A stretch of DNA of 64,000 nucleotides. Source: Bacillota bacterium. GTDB taxonomy: Bacteria; Bacillota; Sulfobacillia; JAJYWN01. Location: assembly GCA_021791495.1 (NCBI GenBank), contig JAJYWN010000013.1, positions 62,001-126,000 of the forward strand. Reading direction: 5' to 3'. Each line of letters starts with the position of its first letter. Within the stretch, counting starts at the first letter, position 1. The notes below the pieces were generated by a model. It searched no databases, was not told the origin of the DNA, and saw nothing but the letters and a program-made list of their open reading frames with translations. A program made the translations under genes and the position numbers. Of this stretch, positions 23,705-33,228 are shown in pieces.

Positions 23705-24574
23705 CTACTGTCCAGCCCGGAGCGTAACCAGCACGATCTCCGGCGCAGCGAAGAAGCGCAACGGCGGCGTGATCGTGCCGATGCCGTTGGACACCAGAAC
23801 GTTGGTATGTGGAGCGCTGACCAGTCCGGTGCGGTACTTTTGCCCGTAGCGCGAGGGGATCAGGGGGGCCCAAAGGCCGAAGGCGGTCACCTGTCCGCCG
23901 TGAGTGTGACCACTGAGCATCAGGTCGACATGGTCATCCCGCAAGGTCTCGGCGAGGTCCGGGTTATGCGCGACCACCAGCACGAAATCCCCGGCCGTGG
24001 TCCCATCAAGGGCCGGAGCCCACTGCGGATCGTCAGTCAGTAGGTCTGCCACGCCGCCTAACCGGATTCTCTCGTGACCGCGATTTTCGTCGTCGCCGCG
24101 CTTTGCCTCGCCGCCGCCACCGCGCTGTCTCACGTCATCGCCTCGCTCCAGCCACAGAGCGCTATTGTCCAAGGCGTGGATACCCGCCTGGGCCATGGCC
24201 TGCCGGCTGAGGTCGGCGTCTTCCCAATGGTCGTGATTGCCCAAGACACCGAAGACTCCGAGGGGAGCGGTGAGGCCAGCCAGCTCCTTGAACACCGGGA
24301 CTGTGTACCGGGAGCTGCGATGGACATAGTCGCCGCCCAGCAGTATCAGGTCCGGAGCCAAAGCGTTGGTTCGCAAAACCAGATGGCGGACTCTCTCCCG
24401 GGAGAAGAATGGTCCGTGATGGATATCGGTGAGGAAGGCGATGGTCAGACCGTCGAAGGTTGGCGGCAGGTCGGAACTCACGATCTCCACCGGCCTCACA
24501 CGCAGCAGGAGCGGCTCAATAGCTGAGTAGACCAGCAGCAGGATGAGGACCGCGGACAATCCGAAGAAGAGCAT
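23705..24574 (-). CDS. Membrane-anchored metallophosphoesterase (YkuE-like)
   Basis: A 289-aa protein. ATG at 24574 (MLFFGLSAVLILLLVYS) is chosen because GGGAGG lies 6 nt upstream and it begins with a membrane-anchor helix. Calcineurin-like metallophosphoesterase motifs are in order: FLTDIHHGPF, LILLGGDYVH, GVLGNHDHWED, VVAHNPD, and LMLSGHTHGGQV, all with the metal-ligand residues present. A hydrophilic Gly/Arg-rich insertion (~residues 170-190) is unusual. YkuE-like enzymes hydrolyse phosphoesters at the cell surface; the substrate here is unknown. A fragment of a paralogue lies at 19325. Confidence 0.85.
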   Translation of the reverse strand: MLFFGLSAVLILLLVYSAIEPLLLRVRPVEIVSSDLPPTFDGLTIAFLTDIHHGPFFSRERVRHLVLRTNALAPDLILLGGDYVHRSSRYTVPVFKELAGLTAPLGVFGVLGNHDHWEDADLSRQAMAQAGIHALDNSALWLERGDDVRQRGGGGEAKRGDDENRGHERIRLGGVADLLTDDPQWAPALDGTTAGDFVLVVAHNPDLAETLRDDHVDLMLSGHTHGGQVTAFGLWAPLIPSRYGQKYRTGLVSAPHTNVLVSNGIGTITPPLRFFAAPEIVLVTLRAGQ

Positions 24575-25248
24575 GCGGAGCCTCCCATTACGGCCCGTGG
24601 AGAACCCACCTTCCCATTTGCGCAGTTGCCACCTTGGAGCCAGAGCAACTGCCATCTCCGCCTATCTTCGCTGGCTCGGTCCGCATTGCCCTGCCGCGTA
24701 CTTCCTTAGGGTGTCGCGGAATGCTCCTTCCCAGCGGCGACGCTGTACAAGGGTAACAAGGGCGGCGCCCTTCTCGGTGCAAAGCGGCCTTCCGGCGCAA
24801 TGGAAACGGGTGACGCAGACGGAGGAGTAGATCTGTAATCCTTGGAACTACACACAAGGTCTTGAAACCGTTGGTGATGAGCCGGCCACCAAGGAGGCTG
24901 AAAAGAGCGTGGTGCCCGTGTCTCACCGCCACTCCGCTTGAACCTAGTCATACAGGCGTGGTGGATGATCGGGCAAGATTCCAAGGAAATGCCTGCTAAA
25001 CTGCCGGGGTCGGATGTGGATGGCGGAGTACCCCATTTTCGCGCACGTCTCTTTACCCCAGACCCCACTAGCTCTCATGACGCAGGAGACGACTGGAGAG
25101 CACACGAAAACCTTGTCGATGAATCAGACTTGACTGTGTCAGGCTCCTACGGGCTTTAACGGTCTGCAGTATGGTAACAGCCCGCAGATCTCATGGTTCG
25201 ACGTGCACTCTCAAGCAGGAATTGAACACTAGGCAGAGAGGTGGGGTC
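24575..25248. other. Intergenic debris upstream of the TIR-SLOG gene
   Basis: No intact gene. At about 24870-24932 the minus strand reads GHHALFSLLGGRLITNGFKT, matching GHHTLFDLLGGRHLSDKLR of the CrtI-like oxidoreductase, so a third fragment of that family is present. Near 24660-24830 the minus strand encodes FRDTLRKYAAGQCG-like sequence I cannot place. The last ~120 bp must hold the promoter of the TIR-SLOG gene; no clear boxes were seen. Confidence 0.45.
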
Positions 25249-27132
25249 ATGACAGTCTACTTCCTGGAACCCGCAATGACTATAGGGGACAACGAACTGG
25301 CAAGACGAGTGCAAGACTCGTGCTGTGGTGTTTTGAGCAGCCATGTTAGCCTGTCCGCAGTGGGCAGTAATCCAGTCGCTTTGTCGATTGTCCCAGAGTC
25401 CCACGATGCCATAGTCTTCTTTAACAGACAGGACACCGCGTATTCCTCTTCACTGACATCTTTGTTCGGCCTAATCCGGCAGGTCGGTGCAGACGTCTTT
25501 CCAGTGGCACTTAACCCGAGTAGTCGGCAACCTCCAAGCAGTCTGAATCGACGTCAAAGTTTTGACATAACTGATGAGCTACGGCGTCGTGGCCTTACCG
25601 AAGACCAAGTCGAAACCGTGGGAGTCGCTCTCGCTCATGAAGTCATCGCCAGATCTCAGCCAACCCTGAGCAAGGGCAAGATGAACCTCTTCGTCAGCTA
25701 CAGAAGGCTTGATGGAGAGGAGATTGCCGCAAGTGTCCATTCCCAACTTGTGCAACGTGAGCAGGGAACGTTTCGAGACCTTATCAGTATTCGGGTTGGT
25801 GAGGACGCTGAGGCCGTTATTGACGATCGTCTGCGGGCTAGCGATGCTGTGATCTTCCTTGACACGCCCAAAGCCGGTCAGTCGGAATGGGTCGCCCGAG
25901 AGCTTGCCACTGCCCTTTCCTACAACCTGCCCATAGTATGGGTTCGGTTTGGTGGAGATCACGACCGCACTCCAATGATGGTTTCGCCTGCAATTGAACG
26001 GCCCCATTTGTCGCTTCCGGAGATTGAGGCCGGCAAGAGCAATACGGACGAAGGCTTGGCCGACCGGCTCATCAAGCTGGCGTTTGAGCTAACGAGGTTC
26101 TTCGCAGAACAGGCCCTGGACGGGCTCAAGCAATTGCGAGACTTGACAGCGGACACCGGAGCGACCCTTAGAGAAGTCAGCCGGAAGAAGATGATCTATT
26201 CCGTTTCCGTACCTCGGGGAGGCTTCAGGTATCGCCAGAGACCGGTGACCCATGTGGTTCAGCTTTTCGGGCGCCGCCCATCCATTGAAGATGTCAATCA
26301 GCTAAGGTCTGAAGTATCTGCGGGGCAAGAGGAGAAATACCCCCAGCTGGTCGATGCAACAGTTTTGCTTGCGCCAATCCCAGGGCAGATCGCACGGCCG
26401 GCCCAAGTCATCTCCGAGGGAGATGGGGTCGAATTCATCGACTCGTACGATGAGTATATCGAGGCCTTGTCCCAGATTATGGCCTTGCCCAAGGTAATCA
26501 AGAAGGCTCAGGGCAAAGGGATTGTCATTTCAGGGGCATTTCCGGACTGCGAACCACTTTTTCAGCAGCGGCTGGCAGACGCACTTCACGTCTTTGTGAA
26601 GCTAATCCTCGACAGACAGGGCGTTGTGATCTTCGGCGGCCACCCAACTTTTCAGCACCTGATTCTCGACTTGGCCAGGCTTCGAAGACCAGCCGACTTC
26701 CGCCAAGCGGTTCACCTTTATCTGTCTGGATATTTCGTTACCGAGGATCTAGCAGGTGAGACCAAAACTAACGCTACAGTGTCCCTTGTTCAAGCAACTG
26801 TGGGCAGCCGGGAAGCAAGCCTTACCGCACTTAGGCAGGCCATGATTAGGGATGAACTGGCTGCGGGCCTAGTGGTGATGGGGGGGAAAACAGCGGCAGG
26901 CGGTCACAATCCTGGTGTCGACGAGGAGATCCTATTGGCTAGAGCTAACGGGCTACCCGTCTTCGTAGTCGGATCAGTAGGAGGGAGAAGTGCTCAGATC
27001 GCGTCAGAGCTGGACCGGAAAGGATGGGCCAACGCGCCTAACGGGCTATCACAAGAAGAGAACCGTGATCTCCTGTTGAGTACGGACTACCGAAGACTGG
27101 CCGCCGTGGTCCTAGATAGCATCGGTTTCTAG
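25249..27132 (+). CDS. TIR-SLOG protein, putative NAD-targeting defence effector (Thoeris-like)
   Basis: 627 aa; ATG at 25249 follows GAGGTGGGG, preferred to a start 26 codons upstream without a site. Residues 1-140 form a first alpha/beta domain (DAIVFFNRQDTAYSSSLTSL). A TIR domain begins near 145 (MNLFVSYRRLDGEEIAASVH) with SEWVARELATAL, whose Glu is at the position of the TIR NADase catalytic Glu. The C-terminal third matches SLOG: GIVISGAFPDCEPLFQQRL (~423), GVVIFGGHPTFQHLI, GLVVMGGKTAAGGHNPG (~541) and GLPVFVVGSVGG. In Thoeris ThsA, SLOG binds a cyclic ADP-ribose signal and activates a SIR2 NADase. Here TIR takes the enzymatic place. It faces a ThsB-like gene. The function is inference from architecture and neighbour. 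Confidence 0.78.
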   Translation: MTVYFLEPAMTIGDNELARRVQDSCCGVLSSHVSLSAVGSNPVALSIVPESHDAIVFFNRQDTAYSSSLTSLFGLIRQVGADVFPVALNPSSRQPPSSLNRRQSFDITDELRRRGLTEDQVETVGVALAHEVIARSQPTLSKGKMNLFVSYRRLDGEEIAASVHSQLVQREQGTFRDLISIRVGEDAEAVIDDRLRASDAVIFLDTPKAGQSEWVARELATALSYNLPIVWVRFGGDHDRTPMMVSPAIERPHLSLPEIEAGKSNTDEGLADRLIKLAFELTRFFAEQALDGLKQLRDLTADTGATLREVSRKKMIYSVSVPRGGFRYRQRPVTHVVQLFGRRPSIEDVNQLRSEVSAGQEEKYPQLVDATVLLAPIPGQIARPAQVISEGDGVEFIDSYDEYIEALSQIMALPKVIKKAQGKGIVISGAFPDCEPLFQQRLADALHVFVKLILDRQGVVIFGGHPTFQHLILDLARLRRPADFRQAVHLYLSGYFVTEDLAGETKTNATVSLVQATVGSREASLTALRQAMIRDELAAGLVVMGGKTAAGGHNPGVDEEILLARANGLPVFVVGSVGGRSAQIASELDRKGWANAPNGLSQEENRDLLLSTDYRRLAAVVLDSIGF

Positions 27133-27174
27133 ATGGACTTTCGGCCTTACGGTTTTCACCTCTATAGGGAGGTC

Positions 27175-27204
27175 CCAGGTCCGGCCAGTTGTGGCCGGAC
27201 CTGG
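27175..27204. terminator. Bidirectional hairpin between convergent TIR genes
   Basis: Perfect 12-bp inverted repeat CCAGGTCCGGCC / GGCCGGACCTGG with a 6-nt loop, between the convergent stops at 27132 and 27215. It lacks a long T-tract on either side, so it is terminator-like rather than a canonical intrinsic terminator. Confidence 0.72.
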
Positions 27205-27214
27205 ACAGGGGCGT

Positions 27215-27706
27215 TTAGTATTCGTTTCGGATCTTAATGGCTTCTTCGACCCAATCTGCCAAGTTCTGCTTGATGTAATCGTACACGTTCGTACTACCCT
27301 CATAAGGTGGGTTATAGGCCTTCACAATGCTTGACAGCTTCTTGCCGTCCACAGTGACGTCCGCAAACGGGTTTGCCCCTTTTTCCGATTTGTCACCGTC
27401 CGAATCCAAGAGGTTGTGGATGTACACACCGACGACTCCTTTGCCATCTTCCCAGCCTTTGGAGATTTCGTACTTGATCCACTTCCTACCCGCTGTCTTT
27501 TCACCGATAAGAACTATGACGCAGGATCTCCCATACATTTGGCCATCAATCCACTCCTTGATGGCTTTGTCTCCACCTTTCTTGACCTTCTCCCAATCAT
27601 TGTCGCTGACAGGGGCGTTCCCTTCTACCGCACCCATGTTTCTGACTTGTGCTGCTCTCCAGTTGTCAGCTTTAAAGTGAAAGCTGAAAAACGTTCTGCG
27701 TGCCAT
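27215..27706 (-). CDS. thsB: ThsB-like TIR (DUF1863) protein
   Basis: 163 aa from ATG at 27706, preceded by GAGGAGGGGG; a long upstream extension is rejected. It begins MARRTFFSFHFKADNWRAAQ, then VRNMGAVEG, SCVIVLIGEKTAGRKWIKYE and GVVGVYIHNLLD. This is the layout of the DUF1863/MTH538-type TIR family that includes Thoeris ThsB (FFSFHY, RNHW, VLIGxxTxxRxWVxYEI, IGIHI). The Glu in WIKYEI is the expected catalytic residue. ThsB senses phage and makes a cyclic ADP-ribose isomer that activates ThsA. The convergent TIR-SLOG gene is the likely effector partner; the pairing is inference. Confidence 0.82.
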   Translation of the reverse strand: MARRTFFSFHFKADNWRAAQVRNMGAVEGNAPVSDNDWEKVKKGGDKAIKEWIDGQMYGRSCVIVLIGEKTAGRKWIKYEISKGWEDGKGVVGVYIHNLLDSDGDKSEKGANPFADVTVDGKKLSSIVKAYNPPYEGSTNVYDYIKQNLADWVEEAIKIRNEY

Positions 27707-27915
27707 CTGTCCCCCTCCTCTTCGTAATAGTCCGGAATCACGCGGAGCTGTCGCATTACACGATAACTTCCGTGACTGAGAATTAGAGGCGAGTTTCGAT
27801 AGTTCCTTTCTAGATTCAGCAAAAGATCCAACAGTTGCCAGGTTTCGCTTTACAGTGGGCTGGACCGAAAGGCAGACCACAGTTGACTGCTTAAGTCTTC
27901 GGCCGGATGGGCTCC

Positions 27916-29697
27916 TTACTTCCGAGAACTGGCATGCCCCCACTTGGTTGGCCAGAACGCCTGTCCTGCCGAATCAAGCAAACGCAAGCCGTCTTCACGC
28001 AGCTGCTTCGTCACACTCAGCCTGCCGAACTTGCCAGCCATGAATACGTCAAACGCGCTGTCGCGATCCGAAAGATCCTTTGCCGCCAGGAGGGCGGACA
28101 GAGAAAGCTCACCCCTCTCTGCGAGCCCGGCCAGCCATTCCAGTTCCCGGATATACAGCCACTGGGGACCCACAAAACGGTCATCGGAATAGAGACTCGC
28201 TTTCTGGATCAGTGGGTCAAGGTAGATTGCCCGCGAAACCGCGTTGACCTGCAGTGGAGAAAGGTGTGTTATCACTGCGAAAACTCTCTTCGGTTTCCTG
28301 CCAGTGTGTTTCTCTAACCAGGACAGGACCGCACCTATGTTCATTGACTGTTGCCACATTCCCCTTGTCACCAGACCTTTGTCACTCTTCTTCCCTTGAC
28401 TGAGAGACACGGCCTTTCCGGCCTCAAGTTCTGCAAGGACGGAATCCCCAGGACCGAGAAGGCGCTCCCCCGAGCCTCCCCGCAGATACTCGGTCCCTGG
28501 GCGGCCAGCCTTGTGCTCGAAGACAATTGCGTCATCTCCTCGAACGATGCACGAATCGGCGAGTTCCTTTCCTTTCGGTCCAGGGCGCTCAAGCACTTCC
28601 CACGGGCCGTCGGCATCTCGTTCGGCGATGACTCGGATGGCATTGTGAGCATAGTCCTGATAAGCCTGACCCACCGCCTCTTGGAAACGAGTGAGCTGAG
28701 TGCCACTTAGGTATTCCGCAAGCATGAAGTAAGGGCCATCATTGACCCTCGCCAAGAGAAGAGGTAGAACCGGACAGACGGCCTCTCCCTCGCGTGCCAC
28801 AACTAAAGGGGTTCGCCGCAGAGGCGTGAAGTCAAAAGCACGTGAGGACGGGAATGCGGGGCGTCGGTCTAGCCATTCACCCACAGCCTTCACATATTTC
28901 TCTGGAGATGCCATCCACGGCTCGACGAGCGTCTGCAGAGCAGTTTGGGAAGCCTCAAGACTGGAAGTCAGATTCTTCACCGACATCCAGAGGGGCCCGT
29001 GGTCTGTGACCAGAAGATTCCATACAATGAGGCCCAAGGCTCGGAAGTAGTCCTCAATAGAGACTCCCCCCGTCGCTTGCAGGAAGTCTTCGTTTGCACG
29101 AGGGAAGTAGCCAGGGAGATATCTCGTCATCAGAATTCTGGTTCGGACCAGTTCAAGCGGGATCAGTTGCGGATTAACAAAGTAGTGGTTGAACTGCCAG
29201 TAACGCATCGCGGTTTCGACAAATGCCTTTCGGTCCACCAGTGACCGGGAGCCCCAGCTATCCGAATCGGCTACAGTTGCGTCATTGAGAAGATCGTTAG
29301 CGATGAGAAGCAATCGGCATACTCTCCTCTGAAGATCCAGTTCCAGGGAGGCGGTCTCCGTGCCGCGCCTACAATGAACTATCGCCATGTGTGATAGCCA
29401 AGCGAGGTTCTGCTCGTGGACGAGGATATGGCGTCCACCCGTGTACGGAACCCTTCCGGGTGCATACATCTCCGCCGCCTTCTGGAGTGGCACCGGAAAG
29501 TCATCAACTATAGCGTAGGCCAAGTAGACTCCTTGCCACCGGGGGTCGGAGAGCCCTTCACCCAGTACTAGCTCTCTTGAGAGTCTGCTCAGAAACCCCA
29601 GCACACCGTCAATTGGCAGACCAGTTAGCTCGTCTTCAACGACCTTCAGGCTGACCTTTGGTCCCCCGACCTGGGAGAAACCGACGTATGGTTCCAT
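27916..29697 (-). CDS. Unrecognised 593-aa protein with possible nuclease motif
   Basis: I do not recognise the family. ATG at 29697 (MEPYVGFSQ) follows GAGG; a GTG ten codons earlier is also open. The protein is largely helical in its first 350 residues. A segment KELADSCIVRGDDAIVFEHK (~370-390) has the D...ExK spacing of PD-(D/E)xK nucleases, followed by THLSPLQVNAVSRAIY. It lies between the Thoeris-like pair and the type III restriction operon, so a defence role is plausible but unproven. About 200 bp of gene-free DNA separates it from thsB; no partner gene on its strand. Confidence 0.6.
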   Translation of the reverse strand: MEPYVGFSQVGGPKVSLKVVEDELTGLPIDGVLGFLSRLSRELVLGEGLSDPRWQGVYLAYAIVDDFPVPLQKAAEMYAPGRVPYTGGRHILVHEQNLAWLSHMAIVHCRRGTETASLELDLQRRVCRLLLIANDLLNDATVADSDSWGSRSLVDRKAFVETAMRYWQFNHYFVNPQLIPLELVRTRILMTRYLPGYFPRANEDFLQATGGVSIEDYFRALGLIVWNLLVTDHGPLWMSVKNLTSSLEASQTALQTLVEPWMASPEKYVKAVGEWLDRRPAFPSSRAFDFTPLRRTPLVVAREGEAVCPVLPLLLARVNDGPYFMLAEYLSGTQLTRFQEAVGQAYQDYAHNAIRVIAERDADGPWEVLERPGPKGKELADSCIVRGDDAIVFEHKAGRPGTEYLRGGSGERLLGPGDSVLAELEAGKAVSLSQGKKSDKGLVTRGMWQQSMNIGAVLSWLEKHTGRKPKRVFAVITHLSPLQVNAVSRAIYLDPLIQKASLYSDDRFVGPQWLYIRELEWLAGLAERGELSLSALLAAKDLSDRDSAFDVFMAGKFGRLSVTKQLREDGLRLLDSAGQAFWPTKWGHASSRK

Positions 29698-30137
29698 CCA
29701 TGAATTCCTCGTGGACACCGAGTTCACCGCCCATCATATCCTCAAGCCTGTGGTAACCCGAGACCTACAGTAGAACAGTAGTGCCCTATAGCCAATCGCC
29801 GGCCTTCCTTCCCCGGATGGGAATTGGACCTGTCGCCGATTAACCCTTTTAGAGGACTTCCTGCACTACCCCTCGGAAGCGGTAACCGCCGGTGGATCCA
29901 AGCCTGGTGTAGGTTTCAAGTTGGCCCCTGAACCTCCTCGCTGGTCGGTGCCGGCTGGCAGGAGAATGCACATACTCGCCCGAAGTTGCCTATGACTGCT
30001 CGTTCCTTTGGGTCCCAGGCACCTATGGAGACAGGGCCACAGAACGTAGCGTCTTCTCCCCGATCGAACTTGTTCAACGAACCTTTCTTGTGGGCATGAC
30101 TTGCTGGATTGCGAGCCTTATGGAGTGATCTCCGACC
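29698..30137. other. Intergenic region between divergent 593-aa gene and res
   Basis: 440 bp with no convincing gene. Must contain divergent promoters for the minus-strand gene and the plus-strand res-mod operon. I see no strong -35/-10 pair, hairpin or repeat. Confidence 0.4.
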
Positions 30138-33100
30138 TTGGATAATGGGTTTTTCGAGCATCCGATCCTGAACTCTCCCTATGAATACCCGGCCCGCCAC
30201 TGGGAGCTGGACGAGCAAGGTCAGCCGACGCAGCGGATCGTTGAGAAGCGGCGGCCGGCCCAGTTTATCTCCCCGATTCCGAAGCCGAGGAAGCAGAAGG
30301 GCACGGCGGCCAGCCAGGTCCAGCTGATTCTGGACGAGGGCAAGGGGCTGTCGACCGAAACCCAACAGTACGACCCGACTCCCGTCATCAACGAGATTCG
30401 CCACCATGTCGAAGAGTGGCGCCAGATCCCGAACCCGAACAACTGGGGCGTGACACCCGAAACCGCCCGACTACTTCAGCACTGGCGGCACCACAAGTTC
30501 AGCCACATCCGCCCATTCTTCTGCCAGGTCGAAGCCGCCGAATCGGCCATCTGGTTGACGGAGGTGGCGCCGAAAGCGGGGAAGGCGGCCAGGGGTTTCC
30601 TTGAACACCTGGCGGCCGCGAACGAGGAGGCCAACCCGGAGCTTCTGCGCATTGCCCTGAAGATGGCCACCGGCTCGGGGAAGACCACCGTCATGGCCAT
30701 GCTCATAGCCTGGCAGACGATCAACGCTGTACGCCACCCGGGGAGCAAGCGGTTCACCCGCGGGTTCCTTGTGGTCACGCCCGGCATCACCATCCGCGAC
30801 CGCCTCCGGGTGCTGCTCCCGAACGACCCGGACAGCTACTATAGGAAGAACGAGCTTGTCCCCAACGACATGCTCCCCGACCTGGAGCGCGCCAAGATTG
30901 TCATCACCAACTACCACGCCTTCATGCTGCGGGAACGCATGGAGCTGTCGAAGGGTGGCCGGGCCCTCCTCCAGGGCAGGGGCAACCGCCTGCCCGAGGT
31001 GGACACGCACGAGACTGAGGGCCAGATGATCCAGCGGGTGATGCCCGACCTGATGGGTATGAAGAAGATCATGGTCATCAACGACGAGGCCCACCATTGC
31101 TATCGGGAGAAACCCAGCCAGAATGGCGGGAACGACGGGGTAAGAAGTCTCAAGGGCGAGGACAGGGAAGAGGCCCAGAAGAACAACGAGGCCGCCCGGG
31201 TCTGGATTTCCGGCCTCGAAGCCGTGAACCGGAAGCTTGGGCTCGCCCACGTCATTGACCTTTCGGCGACGCCGTTCTTCCTCCGTGGTTCGGGGTATGG
31301 GGAGGGCACGCTGTTCCCTTGGACCGTGAGCGACTTCTCCCTCATGGACGCCATCGAATGTGGGATCGTGAAGCTCCCGCGCGTGCCGGTGGTGGATAAC
31401 GCCGGCGGGGACATGCCGAAGTTCCGGAACCTCTGGGAGCACATTCGCTCGGACATGCCGAAGAAGGGTCGTGGCAAAGCCAAGACCTTGGACCCGCTCA
31501 GTCTCCCTCCCACGCTGCTGTCGGCGCTCGGGGCTCTCTACGGACACTACGCCAAGACCTACGACTCTTGGGAGCAGGCGGGCATCAAGGCGCCGCCCTG
31601 CTTCATCGTGGTCTGCAACAATACTTCCACCTCCAAGCTGGTTTACGACTACATCTCCGGCTACCATCGGGAAAACGCGGACGGCAAGGCCAACTTCGAG
31701 AACGGGCGCCTGGCGCTCTTTCGCAACTTCGACGAGGACGGCAACCAACTGGCCCGCCCCCACACGCTCCTCATCGACAGCGAGCAGCTCGAATCCGGCG
31801 AGGGGCTGGACGACAACTTCCGAGAGATAGCCGCCGACCAGATTGATCGGTTCCGCCGCGAGATCATTGAGCGCACCGGCGACCGCGGCAAGGCCGACAA
31901 CCTTTCCGACCAGGAGCTTCTCCGTGAAGTGATGAACACCGTCGGCAAGGAAGGCCGCCTCGGCGAGTCCATCCGCTGCGTGGTGTCGGTATCCATGCTG
32001 ACGGAAGGGTGGGATGCCAACACGGTCACCCACATCCTTGGCGTCCGTGCCTTCGGCACCCAACTCCTCTGCGAGCAGGTCATCGGCCGCGCGTTGCGCC
32101 GCCAGTCCTACGACCTGAACGAAGAAGGCCTGTTCAACGTGGAGTACGCGGACGTGCTCGGGGTGCCGTTCGACTTCACCGCCAAACCGGTGGTGGCGCC
32201 CCCGCAGCCGCCGCGCGAGACCATCGCGGTCAGAGCCGTCCGCCCCGACCGCGATAGCCTTGAAATCAGGTTTCCACGGGTCCAAGGTTACCGCGTTGAA
32301 CTGCCCGAGGAGCGGCTTACGCCCCAGTTCAACGCCGACTCCATCCTCGAACTCACTCCAGAGTTGGTGGGCCCCTCGGAGACCAAGAACGCCGGGATTA
32401 TCGGTGAAGCGGTGGACCTTAACCTCCAGCATTCGAAGGATGTGCGCAAAGCCACGGTCGTCTATGACCTGACTAAGCGCCTGCTCTACACCAAGTGGCG
32501 TGATCCGGACGGTGCACCGAAGCTCTATCTTTTCGGGCAACTCAAGCGCATCGCCAGACAATGGGTGGAAACGTGCCTGGTGTGCAAGGGCGGGACCCAC
32601 CCCGCCCAGTTGATGTACCAGGAAATCGAGGACATGGCCTGCGAGCGTATCTATGCCGCCATTGCTCACTCGACGGTGGGTGGGGGGCGGATCGAAGCCG
32701 TCCTTGACCCGTATAACCCCACGGGCTCCACCATCCACGTGAACTTCAACACGTCCAAGACGCACCGCTGGCGGACGGACCCGACCCGCTGCCACGTCAA
32801 CTGGGTGATTCTCGACAGTGGCTGGGAGGGTGAGTTCTGCCGCGTGGCCGAATCTCACCCTAGGGTCAAGGCCTACGTCAAGAACCAGAACCTTGGCTTC
32901 GAGGTCCCGTACCGCCACGGCTCCGAGATGCGCAGGTACCTCCCCGACTTCATTGTCCTGGTCGATGACGGCCACGGGGAGGAAGACCTGCTCCATCTGG
33001 TGGTGGAGATTAAGGGTTACCGCGGCGAAGACGCCAAGGAGAAGAAGGAAACCATGGTGACGTACTGGGTACCCGGCGTCAGCAACCTTGGCAGCTACGG

Positions 33101-33227
33101 ACGCTGGGCTTTCGCCGAGTTCACCGACGTCTACCAGATCGAACCGGATTTCGAAGCCAAGGTCCAAGCCCACTTCAACGAGCTGGTCGATTCGGTCTCG
33201 GCCCAGCCGGCGGCAAAGGGGAATTAG
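30138..33227 (+). CDS. res: Type III restriction enzyme, Res subunit
   Basis: A 1,029-aa helicase-nuclease. TTG at 30138 is the only usable start: an in-frame TGA lies 12 bp upstream, and the product begins LDNGFFEHPILNSPYEYPARHWELD, typical of this family. It is an SF2 ATPase with Walker A MATGSGKTTVMAML (~176), DEAH box INDEAHHCYR (~316), DLSATPFFLRGSG and the late motif EQVIGRALRRQ. A C-terminal PD-(D/E)xK nuclease has YLPDFIVL (~934) and LVVEIKGYRG (~957). Res with Mod translocates and cleaves unmodified DNA at paired sites. The stop is 1 bp before the mod start, so the genes form one operon. Codon use is uniformly GC-rich. Confidence 0.95.
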   Translation: MDNGFFEHPILNSPYEYPARHWELDEQGQPTQRIVEKRRPAQFISPIPKPRKQKGTAASQVQLILDEGKGLSTETQQYDPTPVINEIRHHVEEWRQIPNPNNWGVTPETARLLQHWRHHKFSHIRPFFCQVEAAESAIWLTEVAPKAGKAARGFLEHLAAANEEANPELLRIALKMATGSGKTTVMAMLIAWQTINAVRHPGSKRFTRGFLVVTPGITIRDRLRVLLPNDPDSYYRKNELVPNDMLPDLERAKIVITNYHAFMLRERMELSKGGRALLQGRGNRLPEVDTHETEGQMIQRVMPDLMGMKKIMVINDEAHHCYREKPSQNGGNDGVRSLKGEDREEAQKNNEAARVWISGLEAVNRKLGLAHVIDLSATPFFLRGSGYGEGTLFPWTVSDFSLMDAIECGIVKLPRVPVVDNAGGDMPKFRNLWEHIRSDMPKKGRGKAKTLDPLSLPPTLLSALGALYGHYAKTYDSWEQAGIKAPPCFIVVCNNTSTSKLVYDYISGYHRENADGKANFENGRLALFRNFDEDGNQLARPHTLLIDSEQLESGEGLDDNFREIAADQIDRFRREIIERTGDRGKADNLSDQELLREVMNTVGKEGRLGESIRCVVSVSMLTEGWDANTVTHILGVRAFGTQLLCEQVIGRALRRQSYDLNEEGLFNVEYADVLGVPFDFTAKPVVAPPQPPRETIAVRAVRPDRDSLEIRFPRVQGYRVELPEERLTPQFNADSILELTPELVGPSETKNAGIIGEAVDLNLQHSKDVRKATVVYDLTKRLLYTKWRDPDGAPKLYLFGQLKRIARQWVETCLVCKGGTHPAQLMYQEIEDMACERIYAAIAHSTVGGGRIEAVLDPYNPTGSTIHVNFNTSKTHRWRTDPTRCHVNWVILDSGWEGEFCRVAESHPRVKAYVKNQNLGFEVPYRHGSEMRRYLPDFIVLVDDGHGEEDLLHLVVEIKGYRGEDAKEKKETMVTYWVPGVSNLGSYGRWAFAEFTDVYQIEPDFEAKVQAHFNELVDSVSAQPAAKGN

Positions 33228-33228
33228 C

